A stretch of 64,000 nucleotides of DNA, taken from positions 2,170,001 through 2,234,000 of the forward strand of contig NZ_CP130701.1 in the NCBI RefSeq assembly GCF_030553075.1, given 5' to 3'. Source of the DNA: Halomonas sp. I5-271120. Its GTDB lineage: Bacteria; Pseudomonadota; Gammaproteobacteria; Pseudomonadales; Halomonadaceae. The first letter of the stretch is position 1, and each line of letters starts with the position of its first letter. Made by a program: the position numbers and the translations under genes. Positions 54,987 through 64,000 of the stretch are shown here, piece by piece. The notes under the pieces are model-generated. The model saw only the letters and a list, made by a program, of their open reading frames with translations. It ran no database searches and had not been told where the DNA came from.

Positions 54987-57836
54987 TCAAAGCGCGGCGA
55001 TCTTGTCGCGCTGCTCGGCGAGCAGGGCGCGGGCGGCCTTGAAGTCGGCCAGCTTGTCGCGCTCCTTCTGCACCACGGCTTCAGGGGCCTTGGCGGTGAA
55101 GCTCTCGTTGCCGAGCTTCTTCTCGGTGCCGAGGATCAGCTTGTCCTGCTTCTCGATCTCCTTACTGAGCCGCGCGAGCTCCACGTCCTTGTCGATCAGG
55201 TCGGCCATCGGTACCAGCACTTCCATCTCGCCGACCAGCTGAGTGGCGCATAGCGGGGCGGTGGCCGGGTCGTCGAGCCAGGTCACGCTTTCGAGCTTGG
55301 CGAGCTTGGCAAGGAAGGGCCGGTTGGCCTCCAGACGCTCCCGGTCGAAGGCGGAGCCCTTGGTCAGCAGCACCTCGAGGGCCTTGCCCGGCGCGATATT
55401 CATCTCGGCGCGGATGTTGCGCACGGCGACGATCACACCCTTCAGCCACTCGATATCGCGAGTCGCCTGCTCGTCGATCTTCGCCTGCTCGGCCTGTGGC
55501 CAGGGCTGGGTCATGATCGAGGGCGAGGCAGCGGTGTCGATGCCGGCCAGCGGGGCGACCCTTTGCCAGATCTCCTCGGAGATGTAGGGCATCATCGGGT
55601 GCGCCAGGCGCAGGATGGCTTCCAGGACCCGCACCAGGGTGCGGCGGGTGCCGCGCTTGGCGGCATCACTGGCGGCTTCGTCCCACATTACCGGCTTGGA
55701 GAGTTCCAGGTACCAGTCGCAGTACTCGTTCCAGACGAAGTCGTAGAGCGCCTGGGAGGCGTGGTCGAAGCGGAACTCCTCCAGCGCCTTGGTGACCTGG
55801 GCTTCGGTCTGCTGCAGACGCGAGATGATGAAGCGGTCGGCCAGCGACAGCTCGATCTCGGCGTGAGGGTCGAGCCCCGTGTCCTGGTCCTCGGCGTTCA
55901 TCAGCACGTAGCGCGAGGCGTTCCACAGCTTGTTGCAGAAGTTGCGATAGCCATCCAGGCGGCCCATGTCGAACTTGATGTCGCGACCGGTGGTGGCCTG
56001 TGACAGGAAGGTGAAGCGCAGCGCGTCGGTGCCGTGGGGCTCGATGCCTTCACTGAACTCGTCGCGGGTGGCCTTGGCGATCGCCTTGGCCTTCTGCGGC
56101 TGCATCATGTTGCCGGTGCGCTTCTCGACCAGATCGTCGAGGCTGATGCCGTCGATCAGGTCGATGGGGTCGAGCACGTTGCCCTTGGACTTGGACATCT
56201 TCTGGCCCTGGGCATCTCGCACCAGGCCGTGGACGTAGACCTTTTGGAAGGGCACCTCGCCGGTGAACTTGAGCGTCATCATGATCATCCGGGCGACCCA
56301 GAAGAAGATGATGTCAAAGCCGGTGACCAATACGCTCGACGGGTGGAAGGTCGCCAGTTCCGGCGTTTGCTCGGGCCAGCCGAGGGTGCCGAAGGTCCAC
56401 AGCCCGGAGCTGAACCAGGTGTCCAGCACGTCCTCGTCCTGGGTAAGGCTCAGGTCGGCGGAAAGGCCATGCTTTTCGCGCACCTCGGCTTCGGTGCGAC
56501 CGACGTAGACGCGGCCGTCTGCGTCGTACCAGGCCGGAATGCGGTGGCCCCACCACAGCTGGCGAGAGATGCACCAGTCCTGCAGGTCGCGCATCCAGGC
56601 GAAGTACATGTTCTCGTAGTTCTTGGGCACGAACTCGATGTCGCCATTCTCGACGGCGGCGATGGCTGGCTTGGCCAACTCCTCGACGGCGACGAACCAC
56701 TGATCGGTGAGCAGCGGCTCGATGACATCGCCCGAGCGGTCGCCGTAGGGCAGGGTGTTGGTAACGGCCTCGACCTTCTCGAGCAGACCTGCGGCGTCCA
56801 TGTCGGCGACCAGCGCCTCGCGGGCCTTGAAGCGGTCGAGTCCGGCGTAGGCGGCCGGCAGGCTGGCGTCTTCGTCAGGCTGCGGGCGGCCCTGCAGGTC
56901 GAAGATCTCGGCGCGATCGCGGATCTTGGCGTCCTGGGTCATCACGTTGATCAGCAGATGTCCCTGGCGCTTGCCGACCTCGTAGTCGTTGAAGTCATGG
57001 GCCGGGGTGATCTTCACGCAGCCCGAGCCCTTGTCTATGTCGGCGTGCTCGTCGGCGACGATGGGGATACGCCGGCCCACCAGCGGAAGCGTAATGAACT
57101 TGCCGACCAGCGAGGCGAAACGCGGGTCCTTGGGGTTGACCGCCACGCCGGTGTCGCCGAGCAGGGTCTCGGGGCGGGTGGTGGCAACGATCAGGTGGTC
57201 GCGGCCGTCATCGGTGGTCACGCCGTCGGCGAGCGGGTAGCGGAAGTGCCAGAACTGGCCCTGCTGCTCGCGGTTCTCGACCTCGAGATCCGAGATCGCG
57301 GTGTGCAGGGTCGGATCCCAGTTGACCAGCCGCTTGCCGCGGTACACCAGGTCCTCTTCATAGAGGCGCACGAAGACTTCCTGGACCGCCTTGTAGAAGC
57401 CGTCGTCCATGGTGAAGCGCTCGCGGCTCCAGTCGACGCTGGCGCCCATGCGGCGCAGCTGGCGGGTGATGTGGCCGCCGGACTCCTGCTTCCACTCCCA
57501 GATCTTGTTGGTGAAGTCTTCGCGGCCCAGGTCGTGACGGGTCTGACCGGTCTCGGCGGCAAGCTTGCGCTCGACCAGCATCTGCGTGGCGATGCCGGCG
57601 TGATCGGTGCCTACCTGCCACAGGGTGTTGTTGCCCTGCATGCGCCGCCAGCGGACCAGGGTGTCCATGATTGTGTCCTGGAAGGCGTGCCCCATGTGCA
57701 GGCTGCCGGTCACGTTGGGCGGCGGAATCATGATCGAGAAGGGCTGACCCTCACCGGAGGGCGCGAAGCGGTTGTCGGCTTCCCAGCGCTGATACCAGCG
57801 GGTTTCGATCTGTTCGGGTTGGTAGGTCTTGTCCAT
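54987..57836 (-). CDS. valS: Valyl-tRNA synthetase
   Basis: A 949-residue class I synthetase. The N-terminus has [20 protein letters not shown] (HIGH motif as HMGH), and later [14 protein letters not shown] carries the KMSKS loop. The editing domain lies between. The C-terminal coiled coil ([20 protein letters not shown]) binds tRNA. It charges tRNA-Val. It follows holC on the minus strand, as in E. coli, but across a 229-base gap with two 16-bp repeats. Confidence 0.97.
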   Translation of the reverse strand: MDKTYQPEQIETRWYQRWEADNRFAPSGEGQPFSIMIPPPNVTGSLHMGHAFQDTIMDTLVRWRRMQGNNTLWQVGTDHAGIATQMLVERKLAAETGQTRHDLGREDFTNKIWEWKQESGGHITRQLRRMGASVDWSRERFTMDDGFYKAVQEVFVRLYEEDLVYRGKRLVNWDPTLHTAISDLEVENREQQGQFWHFRYPLADGVTTDDGRDHLIVATTRPETLLGDTGVAVNPKDPRFASLVGKFITLPLVGRRIPIVADEHADIDKGSGCVKITPAHDFNDYEVGKRQGHLLINVMTQDAKIRDRAEIFDLQGRPQPDEDASLPAAYAGLDRFKAREALVADMDAAGLLEKVEAVTNTLPYGDRSGDVIEPLLTDQWFVAVEELAKPAIAAVENGDIEFVPKNYENMYFAWMRDLQDWCISRQLWWGHRIPAWYDADGRVYVGRTEAEVREKHGLSADLSLTQDEDVLDTWFSSGLWTFGTLGWPEQTPELATFHPSSVLVTGFDIIFFWVARMIMMTLKFTGEVPFQKVYVHGLVRDAQGQKMSKSKGNVLDPIDLIDGISLDDLVEKRTGNMMQPQKAKAIAKATRDEFSEGIEPHGTDALRFTFLSQATTGRDIKFDMGRLDGYRNFCNKLWNASRYVLMNAEDQDTGLDPHAEIELSLADRFIISRLQQTEAQVTKALEEFRFDHASQALYDFVWNEYCDWYLELSKPVMWDEAASDAAKRGTRRTLVRVLEAILRLAHPMMPYISEEIWQRVAPLAGIDTAASPSIMTQPWPQAEQAKIDEQATRDIEWLKGVIVAVRNIRAEMNIAPGKALEVLLTKGSAFDRERLEANRPFLAKLAKLESVTWLDDPATAPLCATQLVGEMEVLVPMADLIDKDVELARLSKEIEKQDKLILGTEKKLGNESFTAKAPEAVVQKERDKLADFKAARALLAEQRDKIAAL

Positions 57837-57984
57837 TGCAAACTCTGCCTGAAGAAGTGCTGCCTGAAATGAGGAGCGACGCCGGACCGATTTCGATCGG
57901 CGTGGAAAGCGCGAAAAATGGGCACGATTATAGCCTGCCGGGCCTCTCGCGTCATGACCGTCGGCGGGTCAAGCTGCGTGCCGC

Positions 57985-58016
57985 TGCGACTTCAGTGCAG
58001 TGCGACCTCAGTGCCA
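57985..58016 (-). repeat. Two 16-bp tandem repeats in the valS leader
   Basis: TGCGACTTCAGTGCAG (57985-58000) then TGCGACCTCAGTGCCA (58001-58016), about 150 bases upstream of the valS start on its strand. Confidence 0.65.
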
Positions 58017-58065
58017 AATACGTGCGGTCACGCCTCGGCGGCCGGCTTGGTGTGTACGGGCGCTG

Positions 58066-58521
58066 TCAGCTGCCCTGGGCAGGCAGGTGGTGGGGGGTAA
58101 CCGGATAGCCGCGCTGCTTGTAGGTGCGCCAGCACTCGCGCTTGGCGGTGAGCACATCCTGGTGCTGGTTGATGATCTCGGCGACCCGGGAAAAACGCGA
58201 GAACCACTCGGGAATCTCCGGGTGCAGGTTGAGCATCGCCATGTCCGGGTCCATTTCCCGGGACGGGTCCGGCGGGCCCTGCCAGCCGATGGTCACCGGC
58301 ACTGTGGCCGCCATCTCGCTGCCAATCAGCGCATGGGGCAGGTAGCTCTCGGGCTTGAAGGTCCACAGCCGCTCGTCGATGAGCTTGGCCATGGCTTCGT
58401 CCTCGGCGTGCAGGTGCAGTCGGAAGCCCTTGCGATGAATGGTCTCGGCGAGCCGGCAGGCGAAGCCGAGCCGGGCATCGAGGGTGGTGTCGGGGAGGAT
58501 GTAGAAATCGATCTGGGTCAT
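58066..58521 (-). CDS. holC: DNA polymerase III subunit chi
   Basis: The start chosen is ATG 58521 (MTQIDFYILPDTTLDARLGF), with GGAGTC ahead; the product is 151 residues. The chi fold is recognisable with ACRLAETIHRKGFRLHLHAE, then DERLWTFKPESYLPHALIGS and EIINQHQDVLTAKRECWRTY near the end. Chi links the clamp loader to SSB during replication. The order pepA, holC, valS follows the usual gammaproteobacterial pattern, except that ilvE lies between pepA and holC here. Confidence 0.93.
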   Translation of the reverse strand: MTQIDFYILPDTTLDARLGFACRLAETIHRKGFRLHLHAEDEAMAKLIDERLWTFKPESYLPHALIGSEMAATVPVTIGWQGPPDPSREMDPDMAMLNLHPEIPEWFSRFSRVAEIINQHQDVLTAKRECWRTYKQRGYPVTPHHLPAQGS

Positions 58522-58523
58522 GA

Positions 58524-58751
58524 GACTCCGTCTAAAACGGACTGCGCTTGGCCATACGGCGTTAAAAATCGGCTCGCACGCGAGCTCGGTCAAGATACTC
58601 ATTTAACAACCTGTAAACTCCGCCTTTGACTCGCGACATCCCTGTCGCTCGCTCGGTGAGCAGCCGAGCTGTCCAAATCGGCTGTCCTGCCGATTTGTCG
58701 CCGATTTTTGCCTTGTCAGGCCTTCGCTCGTCGGCATTTTATCTCGGAGTC
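58524..58751. repeat. 228-bp imperfect inverted-repeat element between holC and ilvE
   Basis: The ends are GACTCCG (58524-58530) and CGGAGTC (58745-58751). Inside, the left arm up to about 58575 (including GGCCATACGGCGTTAAAAATCGG) pairs imperfectly with the right arm from about 58690, which reads GCCGATTTTTGCCTTGTCAGGCC. Smaller inverted words lie in the centre. No open frame fits. It could be a miniature transposon-like or palindromic repeat element, or a large RNA hairpin. The remaining gap to 58949 holds nothing that I can call. Confidence 0.6.
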
Positions 58752-58949
58752 TTGGGAGGTAAAGGAGCTGCCTGGGCGGCGAGGCGGGCGCGGGGTCAGG
58801 GCAGAGTGAGGGTCTTTTGCCATGGATGGCAAAAGTAGCGCCCAGGGACGGGTTTACCGCGCCCTCACGGAGCTCTCACCGGGTCCTGCCGCCGGACAGA
58901 CCTCCACCCTCAATCGGCACCTGGGCCTCGAGAGGGTGGTGGCTGAGGC

Positions 58950-60050
58950 TCAAGCCAGGCGGGTCATCCAGCCGCGCGTATCTTCGCGACGACCGTATTG
59001 CAGGTCGAGCAGCTGGCTGCGCAGGCGCTTGGCGATCGGGTTGCCGTTGTCGCCGGCCAGACGGATGGTGTCGTCCTCGGTAACCAGCTCGCCCACCGGG
59101 GTGATTACCGCGGCGGTGCCGCAGGCGAAGACCTCGGTGATCTCGCCGGAGGCCGCGCCCTCGCGCCACTCGTCGATACTGATGGCACGCTCTTGCGGGG
59201 TCAGGCCCTCGTCGGCGGCCATCTCGAGGATGGAGTCGCGGGTCACGCCCTCGAGGATGGTGTCGGTGAGGCGCGGCGTGACGATGCGACCGTCCTTGTA
59301 GACGAAGAACAGGTTCATGCCGCCGAGCTCTTCGATCCACTTGTTCTCGATGGCGTCGAGGAAGGCTACCTGGCTGCACTCATGGCTGGCGGCTTCCTTC
59401 TGGGCGGCCAGCGAGGCGGCATAGTTGCCGCCGCACTTGGCAAAGCCGGTACCGCCGGGGGCGGCGCGCTTGTAGTGCGAGGACAGCCAGATCGACACCG
59501 GCGCCACGCCGCCCTTGAAGTAGGCGGCCGCCGGCGAGGCGATCACGTAGTAGTCGACCTCCTTGGAGGGGCGAACGCCGAGGAAGCTTTCGCTGGCGAT
59601 CATGAAGGGCCGCAGGTAGAGGCTTGATTCCTCGCCCTCATGGGCCGGCGTTGGCACCCAGTCGCTGTCCAGCGCTAGCAGGGCCTTCAGCGAGCCGATG
59701 AAGGTCTCGTCGTCGAGCTCCGGCAGCGCCAGGCGGCGCGCACTGCGACGGAAGCGCTCGGCGTTCTTCTCCGGGCGGAAGGTCCACACCGAGCCGTCGG
59801 CATGGCGGTAGGCCTTGATGCCTTCGAAAATTTCCTGGGCGTAGTGCAGCACGGCGGCGGCCGGGTCCAGGGTCAGCGGGCCGTAGGGGCGCACTTCATT
59901 GCCGTGCCAGCCTGCGCTTTCTGTCCAGCGCACGTGGGCCATGTGGTCGGAGAAGTACTGACCGAACCCGGGGCTCTCGAGGATGGTGTCGCGGATCTGA
60001 GGGGCCGTGGGGTGGGCAGTCGGCCGAACGTCGAAGCCTGAAGGGGTCAC
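58950..60050 (-). CDS. ilvE: Branched-chain amino acid aminotransferase
   Basis: A 366-residue fold-type IV PLP enzyme. Features are YAQEIFEGIKAYRHADGSVW, then AERFRRSARRLALPELDDET and YFKGGVAPVSIWLSSHYKRA. The PLP lysine is in GGTGFAKCGGNYAASLAAQK, and GGMNLFFVYKDGRIVTPRLT follows. Such type II BCATs transaminate Leu, Ile and Val. The gene stands between pepA and holC on the minus strand, an unusual site. A 10-bp hairpin (60127-60150) separates it from pepA. Confidence 0.93.
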   Translation of the reverse strand: MTPSGFDVRPTAHPTAPQIRDTILESPGFGQYFSDHMAHVRWTESAGWHGNEVRPYGPLTLDPAAAVLHYAQEIFEGIKAYRHADGSVWTFRPEKNAERFRRSARRLALPELDDETFIGSLKALLALDSDWVPTPAHEGEESSLYLRPFMIASESFLGVRPSKEVDYYVIASPAAAYFKGGVAPVSIWLSSHYKRAAPGGTGFAKCGGNYAASLAAQKEAASHECSQVAFLDAIENKWIEELGGMNLFFVYKDGRIVTPRLTDTILEGVTRDSILEMAADEGLTPQERAISIDEWREGAASGEITEVFACGTAAVITPVGELVTEDDTIRLAGDNGNPIAKRLRSQLLDLQYGRREDTRGWMTRLA

Positions 60051-60126
60051 AGGAGGGTCTCCATAGCAGCAGTAGGCACGCGGGGCCTGATCGTGTTCGA
60101 GGAACGGGGTTCCATGACATAAGGCA

Positions 60127-60150
60127 GCGGGCCGGGAGATCCCGGCCCGC
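60127..60150 (-). terminator. Hairpin between pepA and ilvE
   Basis: A 10-bp perfect stem GCGGGCCGGG (60127-60136) with CCCGGCCCGC (60141-60150) has a 4-base loop and no T-run. It lies just downstream of pepA, so it could be its terminator. Confidence 0.5.
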
Positions 60151-60191
60151 GATGCCTAAACGCTAGCACGCCGCTTGGGCGATGCGAAGCC

Positions 60192-61715
60192 TCAGTCGTT
60201 GCTGGCGATGGCCTCGACCAGTTCGGTCTCGCGGTCGAGCAGGTACTGAGTCAGCAGGCCCACCGGGCGGCCGCTGGCCCCTTTCTGCTTGCCGGAATCC
60301 CAGGCGGTGCCGGCGATGTCCAGATGCGCCCAGGGGTACTTGTCCGCGAAGCGCGACAGGAAGCAGCCGGCGGTGATGGTGCCCGCCGGACGACCGCCGA
60401 TGTTGGCCAGGTCGGCGAAGTTGGAATCGAGCTGCTCCTGATACTCGTCCCACAGCGGCAGGTGCCAGGCCCGGTCCCAGGCGGTCTCACCGGCGTCGAG
60501 CACGTCCAGGGCCAGGTCGTCGTCGTTGGACAGCAGGCCGGTGGCGTGGTGGCCAAGCCCGATGATCACGGCACCGGTCAGGGTGGCGATATCGAGCACG
60601 CTGGCCGGTTCGAAGCGCTCGGCGTAGGTGAGCGCGTCGCACAGCACCAGACGGCCTTCGGCGTCGGTGTTAAGCACCTCGACCGTCAGCCCCTTCATGG
60701 TCTTGACGATGTCGCCGGGCTTGGTGGCACGGCCGTCGGGCATGTTCTCGGCGGAGGCGACGATTGCCACCAGGTTGATCTTGGGCTTGATGGCAAGCGT
60801 CGACTTGACGGTGCCAAACACGCTGGCCGCGCCGCACATGTCGAACTTCATCTCGTCCATGCCGGCACCGGGCTTCAGCGAAATGCCACCGGAATCGAAG
60901 GTGATGCCCTTGCCGACCAGCACATGGGGGGCCTCGTCCGGATCGTCGGCGCCCTGATACTTCATCACGATCAGCCGTGAGGGTTCTGCGCTGCCGCGAC
61001 CCACCGAAAGCAGCGAGTGGGCGCCGAGGGCTTCCAGGGCCTCTTCGTCGAGAATCTCGGTGACAAGCGCGCCCTTGGAGTCAGCGGCCAGCTGCTCGGC
61101 CTGCCCGGCGAGATAGCGCGGCGTGCAGATATTGCCCGGCAGGTTGCCCAGGGTGCGGGTATAGTTCATGCCTTCGCCGATGGCGGCGCCGATACGAGCA
61201 CCTTCCTTGGCCTTGGCCGCGTCGTCGCTTTCGCTGACCAGCAGGGTCACCTGCTCGAGGCGCGGCGCCGGGGCGGGGGAAGACTTGAACTCGGTGAAGC
61301 GGTAGACGCTGCGGCTGGCGGCCTCACTGATCATGCGCGCCTTCCACTGGGTATCGCGGTCCGGCACCGGCACATCGGTCAGGGCGACACTGGCTTCACT
61401 GGCCGGCAGCTCGGCCAGCGCCGCGAAGGTGGCGTCCAGCGCCTTGCGGAAGCTGCCTTCGTTGCACTTGTCGCGCTCACCGAGGCCTACCAGCAGCAGC
61501 CGGTCGGCATTGAGGCCGGGAGCGAAGGGAATCATCTGCACCTTGCCAAGATCGGCGCTGAAGTCGCCGCGCTCGATCAGCTGGCCGATCAGGCGCTCGC
61601 TGGCATCGTTGAGCTTGGCGGCCGCCGGCAGCAGGTCGCCGTCCTTGAATACGGGGAGGGCGAGGCAGGCCGTTTCGACCTTGGCCGGGTTGGCCGTCTG
61701 AACAGGGAATTCCAT
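60192..61715 (-). CDS. pepA: Leucyl aminopeptidase (cytosol aminopeptidase)
   Basis: The start chosen is ATG 61715 (MEFPVQTANPAK), with GTGGAGAC ahead; the product is 507 residues. The M17 catalytic domain contains VGKGITFDSGGISLKPGAGM with its metal Lys and Asp, and LNTDAEGRLVLCDALTYAER. In E. coli it also acts as a DNA-binding protein in Xer recombination and carAB control. It diverges from lptF, a conserved arrangement. Confidence 0.95.
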   Translation of the reverse strand: MEFPVQTANPAKVETACLALPVFKDGDLLPAAAKLNDASERLIGQLIERGDFSADLGKVQMIPFAPGLNADRLLLVGLGERDKCNEGSFRKALDATFAALAELPASEASVALTDVPVPDRDTQWKARMISEAASRSVYRFTEFKSSPAPAPRLEQVTLLVSESDDAAKAKEGARIGAAIGEGMNYTRTLGNLPGNICTPRYLAGQAEQLAADSKGALVTEILDEEALEALGAHSLLSVGRGSAEPSRLIVMKYQGADDPDEAPHVLVGKGITFDSGGISLKPGAGMDEMKFDMCGAASVFGTVKSTLAIKPKINLVAIVASAENMPDGRATKPGDIVKTMKGLTVEVLNTDAEGRLVLCDALTYAERFEPASVLDIATLTGAVIIGLGHHATGLLSNDDDLALDVLDAGETAWDRAWHLPLWDEYQEQLDSNFADLANIGGRPAGTITAGCFLSRFADKYPWAHLDIAGTAWDSGKQKGASGRPVGLLTQYLLDRETELVEAIASND

Positions 61716-61924
61716 GGCGTCTCCACAAGACAAGCGAAGGGGGATTCTGGATAATGCCGGCACGGCAGGGTGTGCCGTGCCCGATATCCCAGTGTACGCA
61801 ATGCAGTGGCGCATTGCATGGGGCGCGACACCAGGCACCCCGCCACGCTGAACGGGAAGCCGGCACCAGCACAGGGCAAGTATCGCCAGTCGATGCGGCC
61901 TGCCGGGAGACACGGGAGACCGTC

Positions 61925-63004
61925 TTGATCATTTTTCGTTACCTGACCCGCGAGATCCTGCAGACCATGGCCGCAGTGGCCGGGGTGCTGCTGCTGGTGA
62001 TCATGGGCAGTCGCTTCATCCGCTATTTCACCAATGCCGCTGACGGCGAGATTCCGGTCAGCATCCTCGGCACCCTGATGATGTATCACCTGCCGGGTTT
62101 CCTTGAGCTGATCCTGCCGCTGGCCTTCTTCCTTGGTATTCTGTTGGCCTATGGGCAGCTCTATCTCAACAGCGAGATCACCGTGCTGGTGGCCTGCGGA
62201 ATGAGCCCCAACCGCCTGCTGAAGATTAGCCTGCTGCCGGCCGCCCTGGTGGCGGTGATGGTGGGTGTGTGTAGCCTGTGGCTGACGCCGGCCGGCGCCG
62301 ATCACAACGAGACGCTGATCGAAGAACAGAAGAGCCGGCTCGACTTCGGCGCCCTGGCACCGGGGCGCTTTCAGGACTTCGGCAATGGACGTACCGCCTA
62401 TACCGAGTCCTTCAATCAGGACCAGACCCGTATGCAGGAGGTGTTCATCAGCGAGCGTCAGCGGCGCAGTGACGGCACGCCCAGCAACGTGGTGACGCGA
62501 GCGGCCGAGGGCTATCAGACCCGCGACGAGGAAACCGACAGTCGCTTCCTGGTCCTCAGTGACGGTCTGCGCTATAGCGTTGATCCCGGCAATCCGGTGG
62601 CCGAACGGCTGGCCTTCGAGACCTATGCGGTGCGCCTGTCGCCGGATCGGGCGCCGCGCGCCGCTGACGACCCCGAGCTCGCCAGCACGCCTGAGTTGCT
62701 TGAGCGCGGCACGCCACCCGCCATGGCGCAGCTGCAGTGGCGGCTGTCGATGCCGCTGATGGTGCTGGTGCTGACCCTGATCGCCCAACCGCTGTCGAAG
62801 GTCAATCCGCGTCAGGGTCGCTTCGGCAAGCTGCTGCCGGCGATCTTCTTGCATATCGCCTATCTGAGCCTGTTGCTCACCGCCAAGGACGCCATCGCCC
62901 AGGGCAGCCTGCCGATGACCGTGGGCATGTGGCCGATTCATCTGACATTCCTGATCGTTGGCCTATGGTTGCTGCGTCGCTCGCGGCTGGCGGGGGTGAG
63001 CTGA
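61925..63004 (+). CDS. lptF: LPS export ABC transporter permease LptF
   Basis: A TTG start at 61925 gives MIIFRYLTREIL, which matches the known LptF start; GGGAGA lies seven bases upstream. The product is 359 residues with six helices and a periplasmic beta-jellyroll domain (residues about 125-260). With LptG and LptB it extracts lipopolysaccharide from the inner membrane. The stop overlaps lptG (TGATG). Annotation pipelines that disfavour TTG may choose the upstream ATG 61754. Confidence 0.93.
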   Translation: MIIFRYLTREILQTMAAVAGVLLLVIMGSRFIRYFTNAADGEIPVSILGTLMMYHLPGFLELILPLAFFLGILLAYGQLYLNSEITVLVACGMSPNRLLKISLLPAALVAVMVGVCSLWLTPAGADHNETLIEEQKSRLDFGALAPGRFQDFGNGRTAYTESFNQDQTRMQEVFISERQRRSDGTPSNVVTRAAEGYQTRDEETDSRFLVLSDGLRYSVDPGNPVAERLAFETYAVRLSPDRAPRAADDPELASTPELLERGTPPAMAQLQWRLSMPLMVLVLTLIAQPLSKVNPRQGRFGKLLPAIFLHIAYLSLLLTAKDAIAQGSLPMTVGMWPIHLTFLIVGLWLLRRSRLAGVS

Positions 63005-64000
63005 TGCTGCTCGATCGTCTCGACCGTTACATCGCCCGCAACGTGCTGGCGGCAATCCTCGTGGTGCAGGTGGTGCTGCTGGGCCTCGACCTGGTCATCA
63101 CCTACATCAATGATCTGGGCGACGTCGAAGGCGGATATAGCGCTTTCGACGTGCTGATCTACCTGATCATGCGGCTGCCCTATCGCTTCTATCAGTATGC
63201 GCCGGTGGGGGTGCTGATCGGCTCACTGATCGGACTTGGCAGCATGGCCACCAGCAATGAGCTGACCGTGATGCGCGCCGCCGGGCGCTCGCTGACCCGC
63301 ATTCTTTGGGGGGTGATGAAGCCGGTGATCCTGATCGTGCTGATCCTGTTGGTGATCGCCGAGTTCGTCAGCCCCCGCACCGAGCAGTTCGCCAATGCCT
63401 GGCGCCTTGAGCAGGCGCAAGGCGAGGGCGCCCTGGTCACCGAACGGGGCGGCTGGCAGCGTGAAGGCGATAGCGTCTATCGCTTTGGCGCCATCCGCTC
63501 CGATGACACCGTGCTCGACCTGACGCGCTATCGCTTTGACAACCGCGAGCTGGTGGCGGCGACGCATGCCTCCCAGGCCGTCTGGGAAGAGGATCACTGG
63601 GTACTCAAGAATGTCGATATCACCCGCTTCTTCGAGGATCGCACCGAGGTCGAGCGCCATGCGCGTCTGCAGTGGCAGACCGACCTGACGCCCGAGCAGC
63701 TCAACCGCCTGCTGCGCGATGTCGATAGCCAGGCGCCCAGCGAGCTGTGGGCCTACGCCCGCTATCTCGAAAGCCAGGGCCAGCAGGCCACCCAGCCGCT
63801 GCTGTACTTCTGGCAGAAGCTGCTGCTGCCGCTGACGCTTGGCTCACTGGTGCTGATCGCCGCCTCGTTCGTGTTCGGCCCGCTGCGTAGCGTGGCCGCG
63901 GGAACGCGCGTTTTCTACGGGGTCATCACCGGGCTCTCCTTCAAGTATCTGCAGGACCTGCTGGCGCCGGCCTCCACGGTGTTCGGCTTCTCCCCGGTCT
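63004..64000 (+). CDS. lptG: LPS export ABC transporter permease LptG (partial, runs off the window)
   Basis: ATG at 63004 overlaps the lptF stop. The frame remains open to the last base, so about 332 residues are visible and the 3' end is missing. It starts MLLDRLDRYIARNVLAAILV. Helix 3-like parts (LIMRLPYRFYQYAPVGVLIG), ELTVMRAAGRSLTRILWGVM and the later LLPLTLGSLVLIAASFVFGP are typical of LptG. It acts with LptF in lipopolysaccharide transport. Confidence 0.95.
   Translation, partial: MLLDRLDRYIARNVLAAILVVQVVLLGLDLVITYINDLGDVEGGYSAFDVLIYLIMRLPYRFYQYAPVGVLIGSLIGLGSMATSNELTVMRAAGRSLTRILWGVMKPVILIVLILLVIAEFVSPRTEQFANAWRLEQAQGEGALVTERGGWQREGDSVYRFGAIRSDDTVLDLTRYRFDNRELVAATHASQAVWEEDHWVLKNVDITRFFEDRTEVERHARLQWQTDLTPEQLNRLLRDVDSQAPSELWAYARYLESQGQQATQPLLYFWQKLLLPLTLGSLVLIAASFVFGPLRSVAAGTRVFYGVITGLSFKYLQDLLAPASTVFGFSPV

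Noticed and set aside
56034..57872. 612-residue plus-strand open frame
   Set aside because: It is antisense to valS; the composition and absence of motifs show a shadow.
61589..62941. 450-residue minus-strand open frame
   Set aside because: It is antisense to lptF and to the pepA upstream region; LptF is well supported.

Overview
The window looks like the chromosome of a halophilic gammaproteobacterium of the Halomonas/Halomonadaceae type. The basis is high GC, strong G/C third positions, an lptF-lptG / pepA-holC-valS block as in other gammaproteobacteria, MetR-MetE, class Ia nrdAB with NrdR-type boxes, a DUF1127 protein and many transport and signalling genes. This assignment comes from gene content and protein resemblance, not from a search. 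I see no rRNA, tRNA, CRISPR, transposase, integrase or phage gene.

Layout. 1-366 is the 3' end of a probable K+ channel regulatory domain. 1018-12216 is a polyol (mannitol/sorbitol/arabitol type) uptake and catabolism locus: a SorC-family regulator, its terminator, a candidate operator, then a nine-gene operon of binding protein, two permeases, ATPase, HAD phosphatase, short-chain polyol dehydrogenase, P-loop sugar kinase, long-chain mannitol dehydrogenase and xylulokinase. 12245-15784 holds azlCD, a luciferase-like monooxygenase, a YqaA-type membrane protein and two small genes. 15846-17400 is a MocR-type regulator with repeated sites facing a DUF1127 gene. 17441-19873 is a membrane/coiled-coil protein with a TelA-family partner. 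20147-23716 is an ATP-grasp enzyme followed by a CocE/NonD hydrolase. 24053-27753 is a PAS/GGDEF diguanylate cyclase, a UMF1-type MFS transporter and a decayed GGDEF remnant. 27850-32138 is a FAN1-like VRR-NUC nuclease overlapping an XPD/DinG-like Fe-S helicase. 32231-36881 has DUF808, a KefB/C-like antiporter, a double cupin, a PepSY protein and cytochrome b561. 37238-39994 is a membrane PAS/LOV-like/GGDEF/EAL protein. 40107-44351 is nrdB and nrdA, divergent from an RstAB-like two-component system (44787-47137). 47124-50481 is metR/metE. 50618-54816 is a mixed region with lipoproteins, azoreductase, tag, gloA and DoxX. 54987-64000 is valS, holC, ilvE, pepA and the divergent lptF-lptG.

The most striking feature outside the genes is a recurring class of short, unrelated, imperfect tandem repeats (periods of about 13-18 bp) in intergenic leaders, usually close to the start codon of the next gene. 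The clearest are 7 x 14 bp before xylB, 6 x 15 bp before the CocE hydrolase and 6 x 17 bp before the diguanylate cyclase. Other points of interest are a LOV-like PAS domain with Gly where the photoactive Cys should be, a 228-bp imperfect inverted-repeat element between holC and ilvE, the ATP-grasp/CocE pair, and the MocR/DUF1127 intergenic operator array.
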